DNA of 64,000 nucleotides from G963663315 sp965204925 (lineage in GTDB: Bacteria > Pseudomonadota > Gammaproteobacteria > Arenicellales > Poriferihabitantaceae). The first letter of the stretch is position 1; the number at the start of each line of letters is the position of its first letter. The position numbers and the translations under genes are program-made. Shown here piece by piece: positions 43,030-51,046 of this stretch. The stretch spans positions 1,612,001-1,676,000 of the forward strand of contig OZ242021.1 of NCBI GenBank assembly GCA_965204925.1. The letters are read 5' to 3'. The notes beneath the pieces were generated by a model. That model was not told where the DNA came from, made no database searches, and worked only from the letters and a program-made list of their open reading frames with translations.

Positions 43030-44211
43030 AGAAGATCAGCGTTGATATCCGCCCTGCTGGCGGTTGTTGCATCGGTCGTTATTGGCGGCAATGCTCAGGC
43101 AGCGAACCCGCAGTTGAAGATCGGTTTTGTCGGCGTAACCAGCGGCCCCGCTGCCGCATGGGGCATCTCGAATGTCCGCTCGATGCAGACCCGCGCGGCA
43201 TGGCTCAATGAAACAGGCGGGGTAGAGATTGGTGGTACAACCTATGACATCGAGATCGTTACGTTTGATGATCAGAAAGACCCCAAGCGCGCCATTGCCG
43301 GTATGGAGAAGATGGCTCAGGCAGGCATTCACTATGTAGTCGGCCCGAATGTGGATGACGGCGCCGCCGCGGTGCGCCCGGTCGCCGAGCAGAACGGCAT
43401 CATCTACTTCCCCTACGCCTTTCCGAAGGAGCTCTACAGCCCGCCTGCGTCGAACGCTGTGCTTGGCATGGTTGCGAACTACCAGTCCGGTCCGGCTATT
43501 TACAAGTATCTCAAGGAGAACAAAGGGGTCGAAACCATCGCCTTTATCTCGGCCAACGAATCCGATCCCCTGAGCCAGCGTGCAGGTGGCATCGAGGCCG
43601 CCACCGCTCTCGGCCTGGAGATAGTCTCCGACAACGTCACCTATCAGGTTGACACCACCGACTTCACGCCGGTGATCACGCCGGTGATCAGGACCAATCC
43701 GGATCTGCTGGTGCTCTCCGGGGTTGCTCCGGCCAACGCGCCGCAACTGATACGCTCAGCCCGTGAGCTCGGGTTCCAGGGCCTTATTTCGACAGAGACG
43801 GCGCAGGACGCCACCGTGCTCATGGAGGGCGCCGGTGATCTGGCCAATGGCTTCATCTCGGTAGGGGGAGCCTCAACCCCGGAGATCGCTTCCGACGCCA
43901 TGAAGGAGTTCGTCACTCGCTACACCGAGATGTTCGGTGAATACAACGATGAATCCAACACCAAGGTTTACGCCCTTGAGTACATCATCGAGACGCTCAA
44001 GGCCAACCCTGCGGCGATGGACGATGTCGAGCAATTCAAAATGACCATGGACACATTCTCGGCCGCCAATCCTTACATGAAAGGCGATTCCATGATGAGA
44101 TATGTGGGAATGTCGTCTTTCGGTCAGCGGCGCCAGATCGCAGTCCCCCTTGTGGTCAACGAATTCCGCGACGGGAAGTTCGAGACGCTGTTCGTAGCCG
44201 AAGTCGACTGA
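43024..44211 (+). CDS. Liv-type ABC transporter periplasmic binding protein
   Basis: The 395-residue product begins with a signal peptide (MNRRSALISALLAVVASVVI, cleavage after AQA) and has the type I periplasmic fold: LKIGFVGVTSGPAAAWGISN, IVTFDDQKDPKRAIAGMEKM, VGPNVDDGAAAVRPVAEQNG, and a C-terminal domain. The family binds branched-chain amino acids, urea, amides and similar ligands; purine-catabolism neighbours suggest a ureide or purine ligand (inference). IS copy 2 inserted two codons into the gene; the 9-bp duplication restored an ATG but the natural AAGGAG is now 1.6 kb upstream, so translation is probably weak. The coding part is intact. Confidence 0.88.
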   Translation: MNRRSALISALLAVVASVVIGGNAQAANPQLKIGFVGVTSGPAAAWGISNVRSMQTRAAWLNETGGVEIGGTTYDIEIVTFDDQKDPKRAIAGMEKMAQAGIHYVVGPNVDDGAAAVRPVAEQNGIIYFPYAFPKELYSPPASNAVLGMVANYQSGPAIYKYLKENKGVETIAFISANESDPLSQRAGGIEAATALGLEIVSDNVTYQVDTTDFTPVITPVIRTNPDLLVLSGVAPANAPQLIRSARELGFQGLISTETAQDATVLMEGAGDLANGFISVGGASTPEIASDAMKEFVTRYTEMFGEYNDESNTKVYALEYIIETLKANPAAMDDVEQFKMTMDTFSAANPYMKGDSMMRYVGMSSFGQRRQIAVPLVVNEFRDGKFETLFVAEVD

Positions 44212-44238
44212 CGTCTCCGGCCATATTTTCTTCATGAT

Positions 44239-44273
44239 GGAACAGGCTCGCCCCGTTGTTGCGGGCCTGTTCC
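44239..44273 (+). promoter_or_regulatory. Strong hairpin between binding-protein and permease genes
   Basis: The arms GGAACAGGCTCGC and GCGGGCCTGTTCC pair over 13 bp (one T-G pair) around a 9-base loop. No T-run follows, so I read it as an mRNA-stabilising or partial-attenuation structure, often seen after the first gene in such operons, not a full terminator. Confidence 0.6.
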
Positions 44274-44296
44274 TGATATTCCCCGCCTGACCGCTT

Positions 44297-45166
44297 ATGG
44301 AACAGGTCTTGGTGAACGGGTTCTATCTGGGCGCCCAGTACGCGCTGATTGCGCTCGGCCTGACTCTTATTTTCGCCCTGATGAATGTGCTCAACTTTGC
44401 GCATGGGCAGTTGTATGTCCTGGGCGGCTTCGTTACTTACACTATCTACGGGCAACTCGGCCTGCCCTATGTGGTCGCTCTGTTCGCGACCGCAGTCAGT
44501 CTGGCCATAGTCGGGGCGTTGATTGAGAAGTTTCTGTTCCGGCCAGTTATCAGGCGCTCCCTGCGCGAGGAAAGCACGATGCTGCTCGCCGCCGGCGTTG
44601 CCTTCCTGCTGGATGCCGTGATCCTTCTGCTGTTCGGCGAGAAGCAGCGGGGTGTGCCGAAGATCGTTGACGGAGTGTTCAACTGGGACTTCCGCATCAT
44701 CATGCCATACGACCGCATACTGATCTGCTTCCTGGCTGTCGGTTGCATCGCCGCCTTCATTTCCTACATGCACTACAGCAAGACCGGACGGGCATTGCGC
44801 GCTCTGGCGCAGGACCGCGTTGCAGCCCAGCTCATGGGCGTCAATGTCGATCACTACTCGATGATCGGCTTTGCAATCGGAGCCATGCTCGCCGGCATCG
44901 TCGGCGGCCTCCTGGTGACCATTACCGGTGTCAACCTCGGTATGGGCGGGCCGACGTCAATCAAGGCGTTTATCATGGTAATGATTGGAGGGGCCGGGGT
45001 GATTCCCGGCGCGATTATCGGCGGCTTTATCCTCGGCATGATGGAATCAATCGGGTTGAGCGTGCTCTCCCAGTATGGTGACCTCACCTATCTCGTCATC
45101 TTCACGTCGCTGATGATCTTCCTTGCGATCCGCCCGCAGGGGATCATGGGGAAGCCCTGGGGCTGA
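44297..45166 (+). CDS. Liv-type ABC transporter permease LivH-like
   Basis: The 289-residue integral membrane protein has about eight hydrophobic segments and the LivH opening VNGFYLGAQYALIALGLTLI, FALMNVLNFAHGQLYVLGGF, and RALAQDRVAAQLMGVNVDHY (the ATPase-contact loop), then GAGVIPGAIIGGFILGMMES. It pairs with LivM to form the channel. It is 85 bases after the binding protein gene, past the hairpin. Confidence 0.92.
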   Translation: MEQVLVNGFYLGAQYALIALGLTLIFALMNVLNFAHGQLYVLGGFVTYTIYGQLGLPYVVALFATAVSLAIVGALIEKFLFRPVIRRSLREESTMLLAAGVAFLLDAVILLLFGEKQRGVPKIVDGVFNWDFRIIMPYDRILICFLAVGCIAAFISYMHYSKTGRALRALAQDRVAAQLMGVNVDHYSMIGFAIGAMLAGIVGGLLVTITGVNLGMGGPTSIKAFIMVMIGGAGVIPGAIIGGFILGMMESIGLSVLSQYGDLTYLVIFTSLMIFLAIRPQGIMGKPWG

Positions 45167-45170
45167 CAAT

Positions 45171-46151
45171 ATGAGCCGGACTGCGCAGATTCTGGGTACT
45201 GCGGTATTTTTCGTTGTTCTGCTGGTTTTCGTGCCTTGGCTCATCCAGTCAACCGCACGCTGGGACCTCTATTTCACCCTGACCTCGGTGGCACTGCTGG
45301 CAATCGCGAGCGCTGGCGTGTGGCTGACTTTCTACATCGGGCGCATCAACATCGGGCAGGGCGCTTACGCGCTCGCTGGTGGATACGTATCGGCGATACT
45401 GGTCACGCAGTACGGGGTGTCCTTCTGGTTGACCCTGCCGATCGCCGGTATCTTTTGCGCCTTGCTGAGTGTGCTGATCGGGCTGCCTATTCTCAGGCTT
45501 CGCGGCGTGTACTTTGCCATGATCACTCTCGTCCTGACCGAGGTCGCCCGCCTGACGGCGCTGGCATTGCCGATTACACAGGGCGCGAAAGGTATCGTGT
45601 CCATACCGCTGCCCGGCGAGCTTGCCATATTCGGGGTGACGATCATCCCTGATTTCGCTACGATCGGCAACGTCAAGCTGGCGTTTTATTACCTCGCGGT
45701 GATCCTCATGATCCTGTGCTATGCCGGTCTCTACCGCCTCGTGCATTCACGTCTCGGCCATCTGTGCCGCTCGCTGCAGCAGAACGAGGAACTCGCTTCC
45801 TCGATTGGCGTCAACATCGCCTCGCTGCGCATCGTCGCTTATGCCATCTCGTCGTTTCTCGGCGGTATCGGCGGGGCTGTTTTCGTAGCCATCTCGCAGT
45901 CGATCTACCCCTCGAGCTTTCAGGTGAAGGACTCGATCGACTTTATGCTCAACTGCTTTCTCGGCGGGCTCGGCTATGTGTTCGGTCCGATGCTCGGGAC
46001 TCTGGTGCTTTACTTCGGCTGGGACTTTCTCTTCCAGACCGGCAAGTTCCAGTTACTGATCTACTCATGCCTGCTCATCGCGCTGATTCTGTTGCTACCG
46101 AACGGGTTGCTGAGTATCCGTCTCCCGCGCAGAAAGAAGGCAGTGCGGTGA
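45171..46151 (+). CDS. Liv-type ABC transporter permease LivM-like
   Basis: From ATG 45171 the 326-residue protein has about nine hydrophobic segments. It shows the LivM pattern GVWLTFYIGRINIGQGAYAL, LRLRGVYFAMITLVLTEVAR, and the contact loop RSLQQNEELASSIGVNIASL. It starts 4 bases after livH and overlaps livG by GTGA. A longer in-frame start inside livH is not needed. Confidence 0.92.
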   Translation: MSRTAQILGTAVFFVVLLVFVPWLIQSTARWDLYFTLTSVALLAIASAGVWLTFYIGRINIGQGAYALAGGYVSAILVTQYGVSFWLTLPIAGIFCALLSVLIGLPILRLRGVYFAMITLVLTEVARLTALALPITQGAKGIVSIPLPGELAIFGVTIIPDFATIGNVKLAFYYLAVILMILCYAGLYRLVHSRLGHLCRSLQQNEELASSIGVNIASLRIVAYAISSFLGGIGGAVFVAISQSIYPSSFQVKDSIDFMLNCFLGGLGYVFGPMLGTLVLYFGWDFLFQTGKFQLLIYSCLLIALILLLPNGLLSIRLPRRKKAVR

Positions 46152-46927
46152 GTGCACTGCTGGAAATCAGGGGAGTAACGAAACGCTTCGGCGGCCTGAA
46201 GGCGGTCAACGACGTGTCGTTCTCGGTACAGGAGGGGGAAATCCTGTCGGTTATCGGTCCGAACGGGGCGGGCAAGTCCACACTCTTCAAACTCATCTCG
46301 TCATTCCTGCGAACTTCCGCCGGTGAGGTCCTGTTGCGGGGCGAGCGCATCTCGAATCTGGCGCCGCATATAGTGGCGCGCAGAGGGGTCGTGCGGACAT
46401 TTCAGGAGACGATGATTTTCAAGGACATGACGGTGCGCGACAATATCATTGTCGCACATCACTTGCGCTCGCAGGCGAACTTGCTGGGATACTTCCTCGG
46501 TGTCGCCGCAGCCCGTTCGGACGAGGCGCGTTTCGGTCAGTCGGCAGACGCGATTCTGGCCTTTCTGGGACTCGCGGAAATCAGCAACGAGACCGCGAGC
46601 AACCTGCCACAGGGTCATCTGCGGGCGTTGGGGATCGCGATTGGCCTCGCTACCGATCCGTCTATCCTGCTCCTTGACGAACCGTTCGCCGGCATGAACC
46701 ATGATGAGACGATGCGCACTGTGGATCTGGTATGCGGAGTACGTGATCGCGGGGTGACGGTGCTGCTTGTTGAGCACGACATGTCGGCGGTCATGAAGAT
46801 TTCCGATCGCATCGTTGTTCTCAACTTCGGTGAGAAGATCGCGGAAGGCGTTCCATCCGCGATCCAGCGCGATGAGAAGGTCGTCGAGGCTTATCTCGGC
46901 ATTGAGGACGATACGATCGGGATTTAG
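46148..46927 (+). CDS. Liv-type ABC transporter ATPase LivG-like
   Basis: The 259-residue ATPase begins at GTG 46148 (VSALLEIRGVTKRFGGLKAV). It has Walker A GPNGAGKSTLFK, the LivG-type RTFQETMIFKDMTVRDN, a signature in the unusual form NLPQGHLRALGIAIGLA instead of LSxGxQR, Walker B PSILLLDEPFAGM and the switch histidine in VLLVEHDMSAV. The atypical signature (LPQGHLRAL) is common in LivG proteins. It overlaps livM and precedes livF by 3 bases. Confidence 0.92.
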   Translation: MSALLEIRGVTKRFGGLKAVNDVSFSVQEGEILSVIGPNGAGKSTLFKLISSFLRTSAGEVLLRGERISNLAPHIVARRGVVRTFQETMIFKDMTVRDNIIVAHHLRSQANLLGYFLGVAAARSDEARFGQSADAILAFLGLAEISNETASNLPQGHLRALGIAIGLATDPSILLLDEPFAGMNHDETMRTVDLVCGVRDRGVTVLLVEHDMSAVMKISDRIVVLNFGEKIAEGVPSAIQRDEKVVEAYLGIEDDTIGI

Positions 46928-46930
46928 CCA

Positions 46931-47653
46931 ATGGATGAGATGCTGCAATTTTCCGGTGTGGATATGTACTATGATCATGTCTACGCCCTGAAGGGGGTAT
47001 CGATCAATCTGAAGCAGGGAGAGACGGTCGCGCTGATCGGCGCCAACGGCGCCGGCAAGTCCTCCATTCTGCGGGCGATTACCGGCCTGCACCCGATCCA
47101 TAGCGGCGAGATCCGCTTTCAGGGCGACCGCATTGATGGCGCCACGCCTGCTGCGATCGTTGAGATGGGTATCGTCATGGTGCCGGAAGGGCGGCGCGTG
47201 TTCCCCCACATGTCGGTCAGGGATAACCTGTTGATGGGCGCGTTCACCCGTTCCGGCAAGGCCGCGATCGCGCACACCCTGGAAGATGTCCTCGGGCGTT
47301 TCCCGCGCCTTGAGGAGCGTTACTCGCAGGCGGCCGGTACCCTGAGCGGAGGCGAGCAACAGCAGCTGGTTATCGGGCGGGCGCTGATGGCTTGCCCGCG
47401 CCTGTTGCTTCTTGACGAACCGTCGCTCGGTATCGCGCCCACGCTTGTACAGAACATCGCCCGTTCGATCGTCGCCATCAACCGCGACGAGAATGTCTCC
47501 GTGTTGCTGGTAGAGCAGAATTCACGCATGGCATTGCGCATCTCCAACCGCGCGTACGCGCTGGCGACCGGCTCTGTGGTGATCAGCGGTGAATCCGCGC
47601 AACTGCTGGAGGATGAGCGCATCAGGGCGGCCTATCTGGGCGGCGAAATCTGA
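46931..47653 (+). CDS. Liv-type ABC transporter ATPase LivF-like
   Basis: The 240-residue partner ATPase shows Walker A GANGAGKSSILRA, Q-loop VPEGRRVFPHMSVRDNLLMG, signature AGTLSGGEQQQLVIGRALM, Walker B PRLLLLDEPSLGI and the H-loop position as VLLVEQNSRMAL (Q-N in place of H-D, normal for LivF). It is the last transporter gene; the racemase follows after 7 bases with a GAAGGAG site, so all are one operon. Confidence 0.93.
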   Translation: MDEMLQFSGVDMYYDHVYALKGVSINLKQGETVALIGANGAGKSSILRAITGLHPIHSGEIRFQGDRIDGATPAAIVEMGIVMVPEGRRVFPHMSVRDNLLMGAFTRSGKAAIAHTLEDVLGRFPRLEERYSQAAGTLSGGEQQQLVIGRALMACPRLLLLDEPSLGIAPTLVQNIARSIVAINRDENVSVLLVEQNSRMALRISNRAYALATGSVVISGESAQLLEDERIRAAYLGGEI

Positions 47654-47660
47654 AGGAGTT

Positions 47661-48425
47661 ATGGAATCTGATACGATGCAAGTACTGCTCGTCAATCCCA
47701 ACACGACCGCTTCGATGACCGCCAGGATGTACGATGCCGCGCGCGTCGTTTCGGCGCAGAGTACCGGGATTGTCGCTGTGACTGCCGGATACGGGCCGGA
47801 GAGCATTGAGGGATACTATGATGAGGTGTTTTCGGTCCCGGCTCTGCTGGAGCGGGTACGGGAGTATCCGGATGCCGCCGGTGTTGTTGTCGGATGCTTC
47901 GACGATACCGGGGTCGACGCGGCGCGGTGCGTGACTGCCGCGCCGGTGATCGGTATCTGCCAGGCAGCGATGCAGGTCGCGTCCATCGTTTCCGGCAGCT
48001 TTACGGTGGTCACCACCTTGCGGCGTTCCGTGCCGGCCCTTGAGCATCTCGCGCGGCGCTACGGGTACGCGAACCTGTGTCGCAAGGTCAGGGCGTCCGA
48101 GATTCCCGTTCTGGCGCTCGAAGACCCGGCATCGGGCGCCCGTGACCAGCTTCGCGCCGAAATCCGTCGTGCGCTTGACGAAGACGGATGCGAGTCCATT
48201 GTGCTTGGCTGCGCCGGCATGGTGGACATGGCCCGATCGCTTTCCGATGAATTGGGGGCGCCGGTAATAGAGGGCGTTACCGCGGCGGTAAAGATTATCG
48301 AAAGTCTCGCGGCCATCGGAGTCACGACATCGAAGCGGGGCGGCTATGCTCCGCCCCGGGTCAAGAATTACACAGGAGCATTCTCACGATTCGCCCCGGG
48401 CGAAGGAGGCTCATATGCATGTTGA
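47661..48425 (+). CDS. Asp/Glu/hydantoin racemase-family protein, possible allantoin racemase
   Basis: Family members use two cysteines as acid and base to invert a stereocentre. The 254 residues carry VLLVNPNTTASMTARMYDAA, the first cysteine in GVVVGCFDDTG (C79), and the second in SIVLGCAGMVD (C184). The GAAGGAG lies 5 bases before ATG 47661. In an operon downstream of allantoinase, allantoicase and ureidoglycolate lyase, allantoin racemase (HpxA/AllR type) is the best role: it would convert R- to S-allantoin. Hydantoin racemase is the alternative. Confidence 0.75.
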   Translation: MESDTMQVLLVNPNTTASMTARMYDAARVVSAQSTGIVAVTAGYGPESIEGYYDEVFSVPALLERVREYPDAAGVVVGCFDDTGVDAARCVTAAPVIGICQAAMQVASIVSGSFTVVTTLRRSVPALEHLARRYGYANLCRKVRASEIPVLALEDPASGARDQLRAEIRRALDEDGCESIVLGCAGMVDMARSLSDELGAPVIEGVTAAVKIIESLAAIGVTTSKRGGYAPPRVKNYTGAFSRFAPGEGGSYAC

Positions 48426-48498
48426 CCTGAAGCGGGGTAGCAGTTTTCATTTTGGCCGGTTCTTATCCTGAGCAGTCTGAAAACACAGATCGGGCGCG

Positions 48499-49716
48499 TT
48501 ACCCGGCTCTTCGGTAGGCAACGTGGACGACATCAGTGGCCCCGGATGCGAAGCCGGCGGCACAGGCTGCGAGGTAGAAGTTCCACATGCGGCAGAAGCC
48601 GTCATCGAAACCCAATTTGGCAATCTGCTCCCGATTATTATTGAATCGGCAACGCCATTCACGCAGCGTGCGCGAATAACTGTCGGCGAAAGCTGCGAAC
48701 CCGATGGTTTCGAGTCCTGAAGCTGCGGATTGCTCACGCAAGATTCTGCTGGTTGGCAACATTCCGCCGGGGAAGATATGCTTGCGCATGAAGTCCATGC
48801 CGGTTCGGTATTGGGGGTATAACCAGTCTGCAATCGTGATCGCCTGAAGCGCCGCGATACCGCCAGGCCGCAGTCTGTTATAGAGCGTGGCAAAGTAGGT
48901 CGGCCAGTATTTCTCTCCGACCGCTTCGATCATTTCGATCGAGGCGATCTTGTCGTACGCGCCGCGCTCGTCGCGGTAATCGCGCAACAGTATGCTGACC
49001 TTCTCCGACAACCCCGATTCGAATATCCTGCGCCGTGCATAGTCATGCTGTTCCCGTGAGAGGGTAAGACCGGTTACGCGGGCGCCACGTTCACGCGCCA
49101 GATACTCGGCAAAACCACCCCAGCCGCAGCCGATTTCAAGAATGCGCTCGCCGGGTATCGGCGCAAGACGATCGCAGATGGCTGCATATTTGTTTCTCTG
49201 CGCGTCGGCCAGGGTTTCCTGTGCGTTACGGAAAAGCGCTGACGAGTAAGTCATGGTCTCGTCAAGCCACAGGTCGTAAAAGGCGTTACCGAGATCATAG
49301 TGATGCGCGATATTGCGCCTTGATCCCTTGCGGCTGTTGCCATTGAGGAAATGGCGCAGGCGTGAAAAGTAGCGAAACAATCTGGCGCCGGGAAGACGCT
49401 GCACTATATTTTCGTTGTTCAGCATGATGACATCCAGCAGAGACTGCAGGTCGGGTGTCGTCCACCAGCCCTCCATGAACATCTCGCCAAATCCGAGGTC
49501 GCTTTCCCGCAGCAGGCGCGGGAAGAACTTTGCGTTATGCACTGTGATGCGGCCGCAGGGACCAGGTTTTTCACGAGTGGCCCGGAAGCGCCTGCCGTCT
49601 GGCAGTATGATCTCGATCGTTCCGCGCTCAATGCGATTGAGAATGGATTGCAGGATATGGGATTGACTCCAATGAGCCAGATCGGGAAAAGCCCTGAACC
49701 AGCCGGGAGCAGTCAT
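48499..49716 (-). CDS. cfa: Cyclopropane-fatty-acyl-phospholipid synthase family methyltransferase
   Basis: CFA-type enzymes transfer a methyl or methylene group from S-adenosylmethionine to the double bond of membrane fatty acids. The 405 residues show GEMFMEGWWTTPDL, NIAHHYDLGNAFYDLWLDET, MTYSSALF, SAM motif I ERILEIGCGWGGFAEYLA, SIEMIEAVGEKYW and DFMRKHIFPGGMLP. It is last in a minus-strand operon with overlapping genes (SDR, DUF3833, MFS, chalcone-isomerase-like, DUF1365, FAD oxidase), a set linked in other proteobacteria to photo-oxidative stress and modified fatty acids. Confidence 0.93.
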   Translation of the reverse strand: MTAPGWFRAFPDLAHWSQSHILQSILNRIERGTIEIILPDGRRFRATREKPGPCGRITVHNAKFFPRLLRESDLGFGEMFMEGWWTTPDLQSLLDVIMLNNENIVQRLPGARLFRYFSRLRHFLNGNSRKGSRRNIAHHYDLGNAFYDLWLDETMTYSSALFRNAQETLADAQRNKYAAICDRLAPIPGERILEIGCGWGGFAEYLARERGARVTGLTLSREQHDYARRRIFESGLSEKVSILLRDYRDERGAYDKIASIEMIEAVGEKYWPTYFATLYNRLRPGGIAALQAITIADWLYPQYRTGMDFMRKHIFPGGMLPTSRILREQSAASGLETIGFAAFADSYSRTLREWRCRFNNNREQIAKLGFDDGFCRMWNFYLAACAAGFASGATDVVHVAYRRAG

Positions 49717-50492
49717 GAGGCGTTGTCCGATTCTTTGCCGGCGAGTCCCGACAGCCGGAAATAAAGCGGCGCGGGCAGGGCCGCAAGCAACTTCATGGCT
49801 ATCGTCATTGCCAGAGGAAAGGCGATCTCGAAGCGGCCTCGCGCCATGCCACGCACAATATGTTCAGCGGCAGACTGCGGAGTCATTATGAACGGCATAT
49901 GGAAATGATTTTTGTCGGTCAGGCGTGTCGCTACGAAGCCCGGATTACAAATTTGCACAAGAATGCCGGATGTGCGCAGGTCACAGCGCAGATTCTCCGC
50001 AACATGGATCAGCGCAGCCTTGGTTGCGCCGTATCCCCAGGCGTTGGGTAGTCCACGGTAGCCTGACAGGGAACCAACCAGCAGAATATGTCCCGATCCA
50101 CGCCGGCAAAATGCCGGCACGCAGGGCGCCAGGACACGCAGGGCGCCCATCAGGTTGACATGGACCATGGTTTCAAGAGCCGCCACATCCGGTTGGCGCG
50201 CCGACATCGGTTCATAGGCGCCGGCGCAATAGATAACACCATCCACCGCGGTCATGCTATGCGCAGCCTGCATTGTGCCGGCGCTGTCGGTAACATCGAT
50301 CGGGAGTGCGCTGTGTCCTCCCCGGGAGGTCTGTACGGGCGCCATTTCGCCAAGCAATCTTGCGAGCGCCTCACCGTCTCGAGCCGATACGGTAACAGCG
50401 GTTCCCGCGCGCGCCAGACGCAGGGCGAGACAGCGGCCGATACCGGCGCTGGCGCCGATCAGCCAGAAATGTTTACCCGCCAGTCGCCTCAT
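49713..50492 (-). CDS. Short-chain dehydrogenase/reductase
   Basis: An NAD(P)-dependent oxidoreductase of the classical SDR fold. From ATG 50492 (overlapping the DUF3833 stop as ATGA) the 259 residues show the cofactor motif WLIGASAGIGRCLALRLA (T replaced by W-L-I-G style), NAG-like IYCAGAY, catalytic serine in ILLVGSLSGYRG, and Y-x3-K as YGATKAALIHVAENL. The C-terminal region is hydrophobic. In this operon it likely acts on a lipid intermediate. The start farther upstream (50546) would lie inside the neighbour gene. Confidence 0.88.
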   Translation of the reverse strand: MRRLAGKHFWLIGASAGIGRCLALRLARAGTAVTVSARDGEALARLLGEMAPVQTSRGGHSALPIDVTDSAGTMQAAHSMTAVDGVIYCAGAYEPMSARQPDVAALETMVHVNLMGALRVLAPCVPAFCRRGSGHILLVGSLSGYRGLPNAWGYGATKAALIHVAENLRCDLRTSGILVQICNPGFVATRLTDKNHFHMPFIMTPQSAAEHIVRGMARGRFEIAFPLAMTIAMKLLAALPAPLYFRLSGLAGKESDNAS

Positions 50493-51046
50493 TCGGGATT
50501 GACTTGCAAAGCCGCTGTATCGCCGCGAGCGCCCTTCGTGAAACATGCCACGATCTCGCCAACCTTGAATCCGAATTTGGTCATGCGGGCGCGATTGATC
50601 AATGTGCCGTCCTGCATGAGATAGAACCAGTCTTCCATACCCACGATAATCGTACCCTTGTCCCTCGCTAGCCGTAGCCGATAACGCATGACGGCCGCGT
50701 TGCCGCTCTGTACGCCTGTTGCTGTACCTTCTACATCCTGAGCCTGTGCAGTGAAATTCCGGCTATCCGCAAAAGCCATGTTCCAGCGTCTCTCGCCCGT
50801 TTCACCATCGTCGTAACGAAAGCGCTCGTCCAGTGTACCCCGGTTTTCGGTCCAGCTTGCGCTCATTTCGACCGTGAGCCGTCGAGTCAAGCGCGCCGTG
50901 AGACCAAAGAATACGCCACAAGCCGTCAATGGGCCATTCAGATAATCCCTGAGATCAAGGACCGGTTGGTTGGCTGCATAGTCGTCAATATCCTGCGCCC
51001 CCGATTCGAATAACAGGGCGGAGGCTGGAAAATGTCTTGTTTTCAT
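50489..51046 (-). CDS. DUF3833-family protein
   Basis: The 185-residue protein has the DUF3833 layout: LDLRDYLNGPLTACGVFFGL, FRYDDGETGERRW, a beta-rich middle and VGMEDWFYLMQDGTLINRAR near the end. Such proteins occur almost only in the cfa/DUF1365 operons. No signal peptide is clear in this copy, though other members are lipoproteins. Start and stop overlap both neighbours by ATGA. Function unknown. Confidence 0.8.
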   Translation of the reverse strand: MKTRHFPASALLFESGAQDIDDYAANQPVLDLRDYLNGPLTACGVFFGLTARLTRRLTVEMSASWTENRGTLDERFRYDDGETGERRWNMAFADSRNFTAQAQDVEGTATGVQSGNAAVMRYRLRLARDKGTIIVGMEDWFYLMQDGTLINRARMTKFGFKVGEIVACFTKGARGDTAALQVNPE

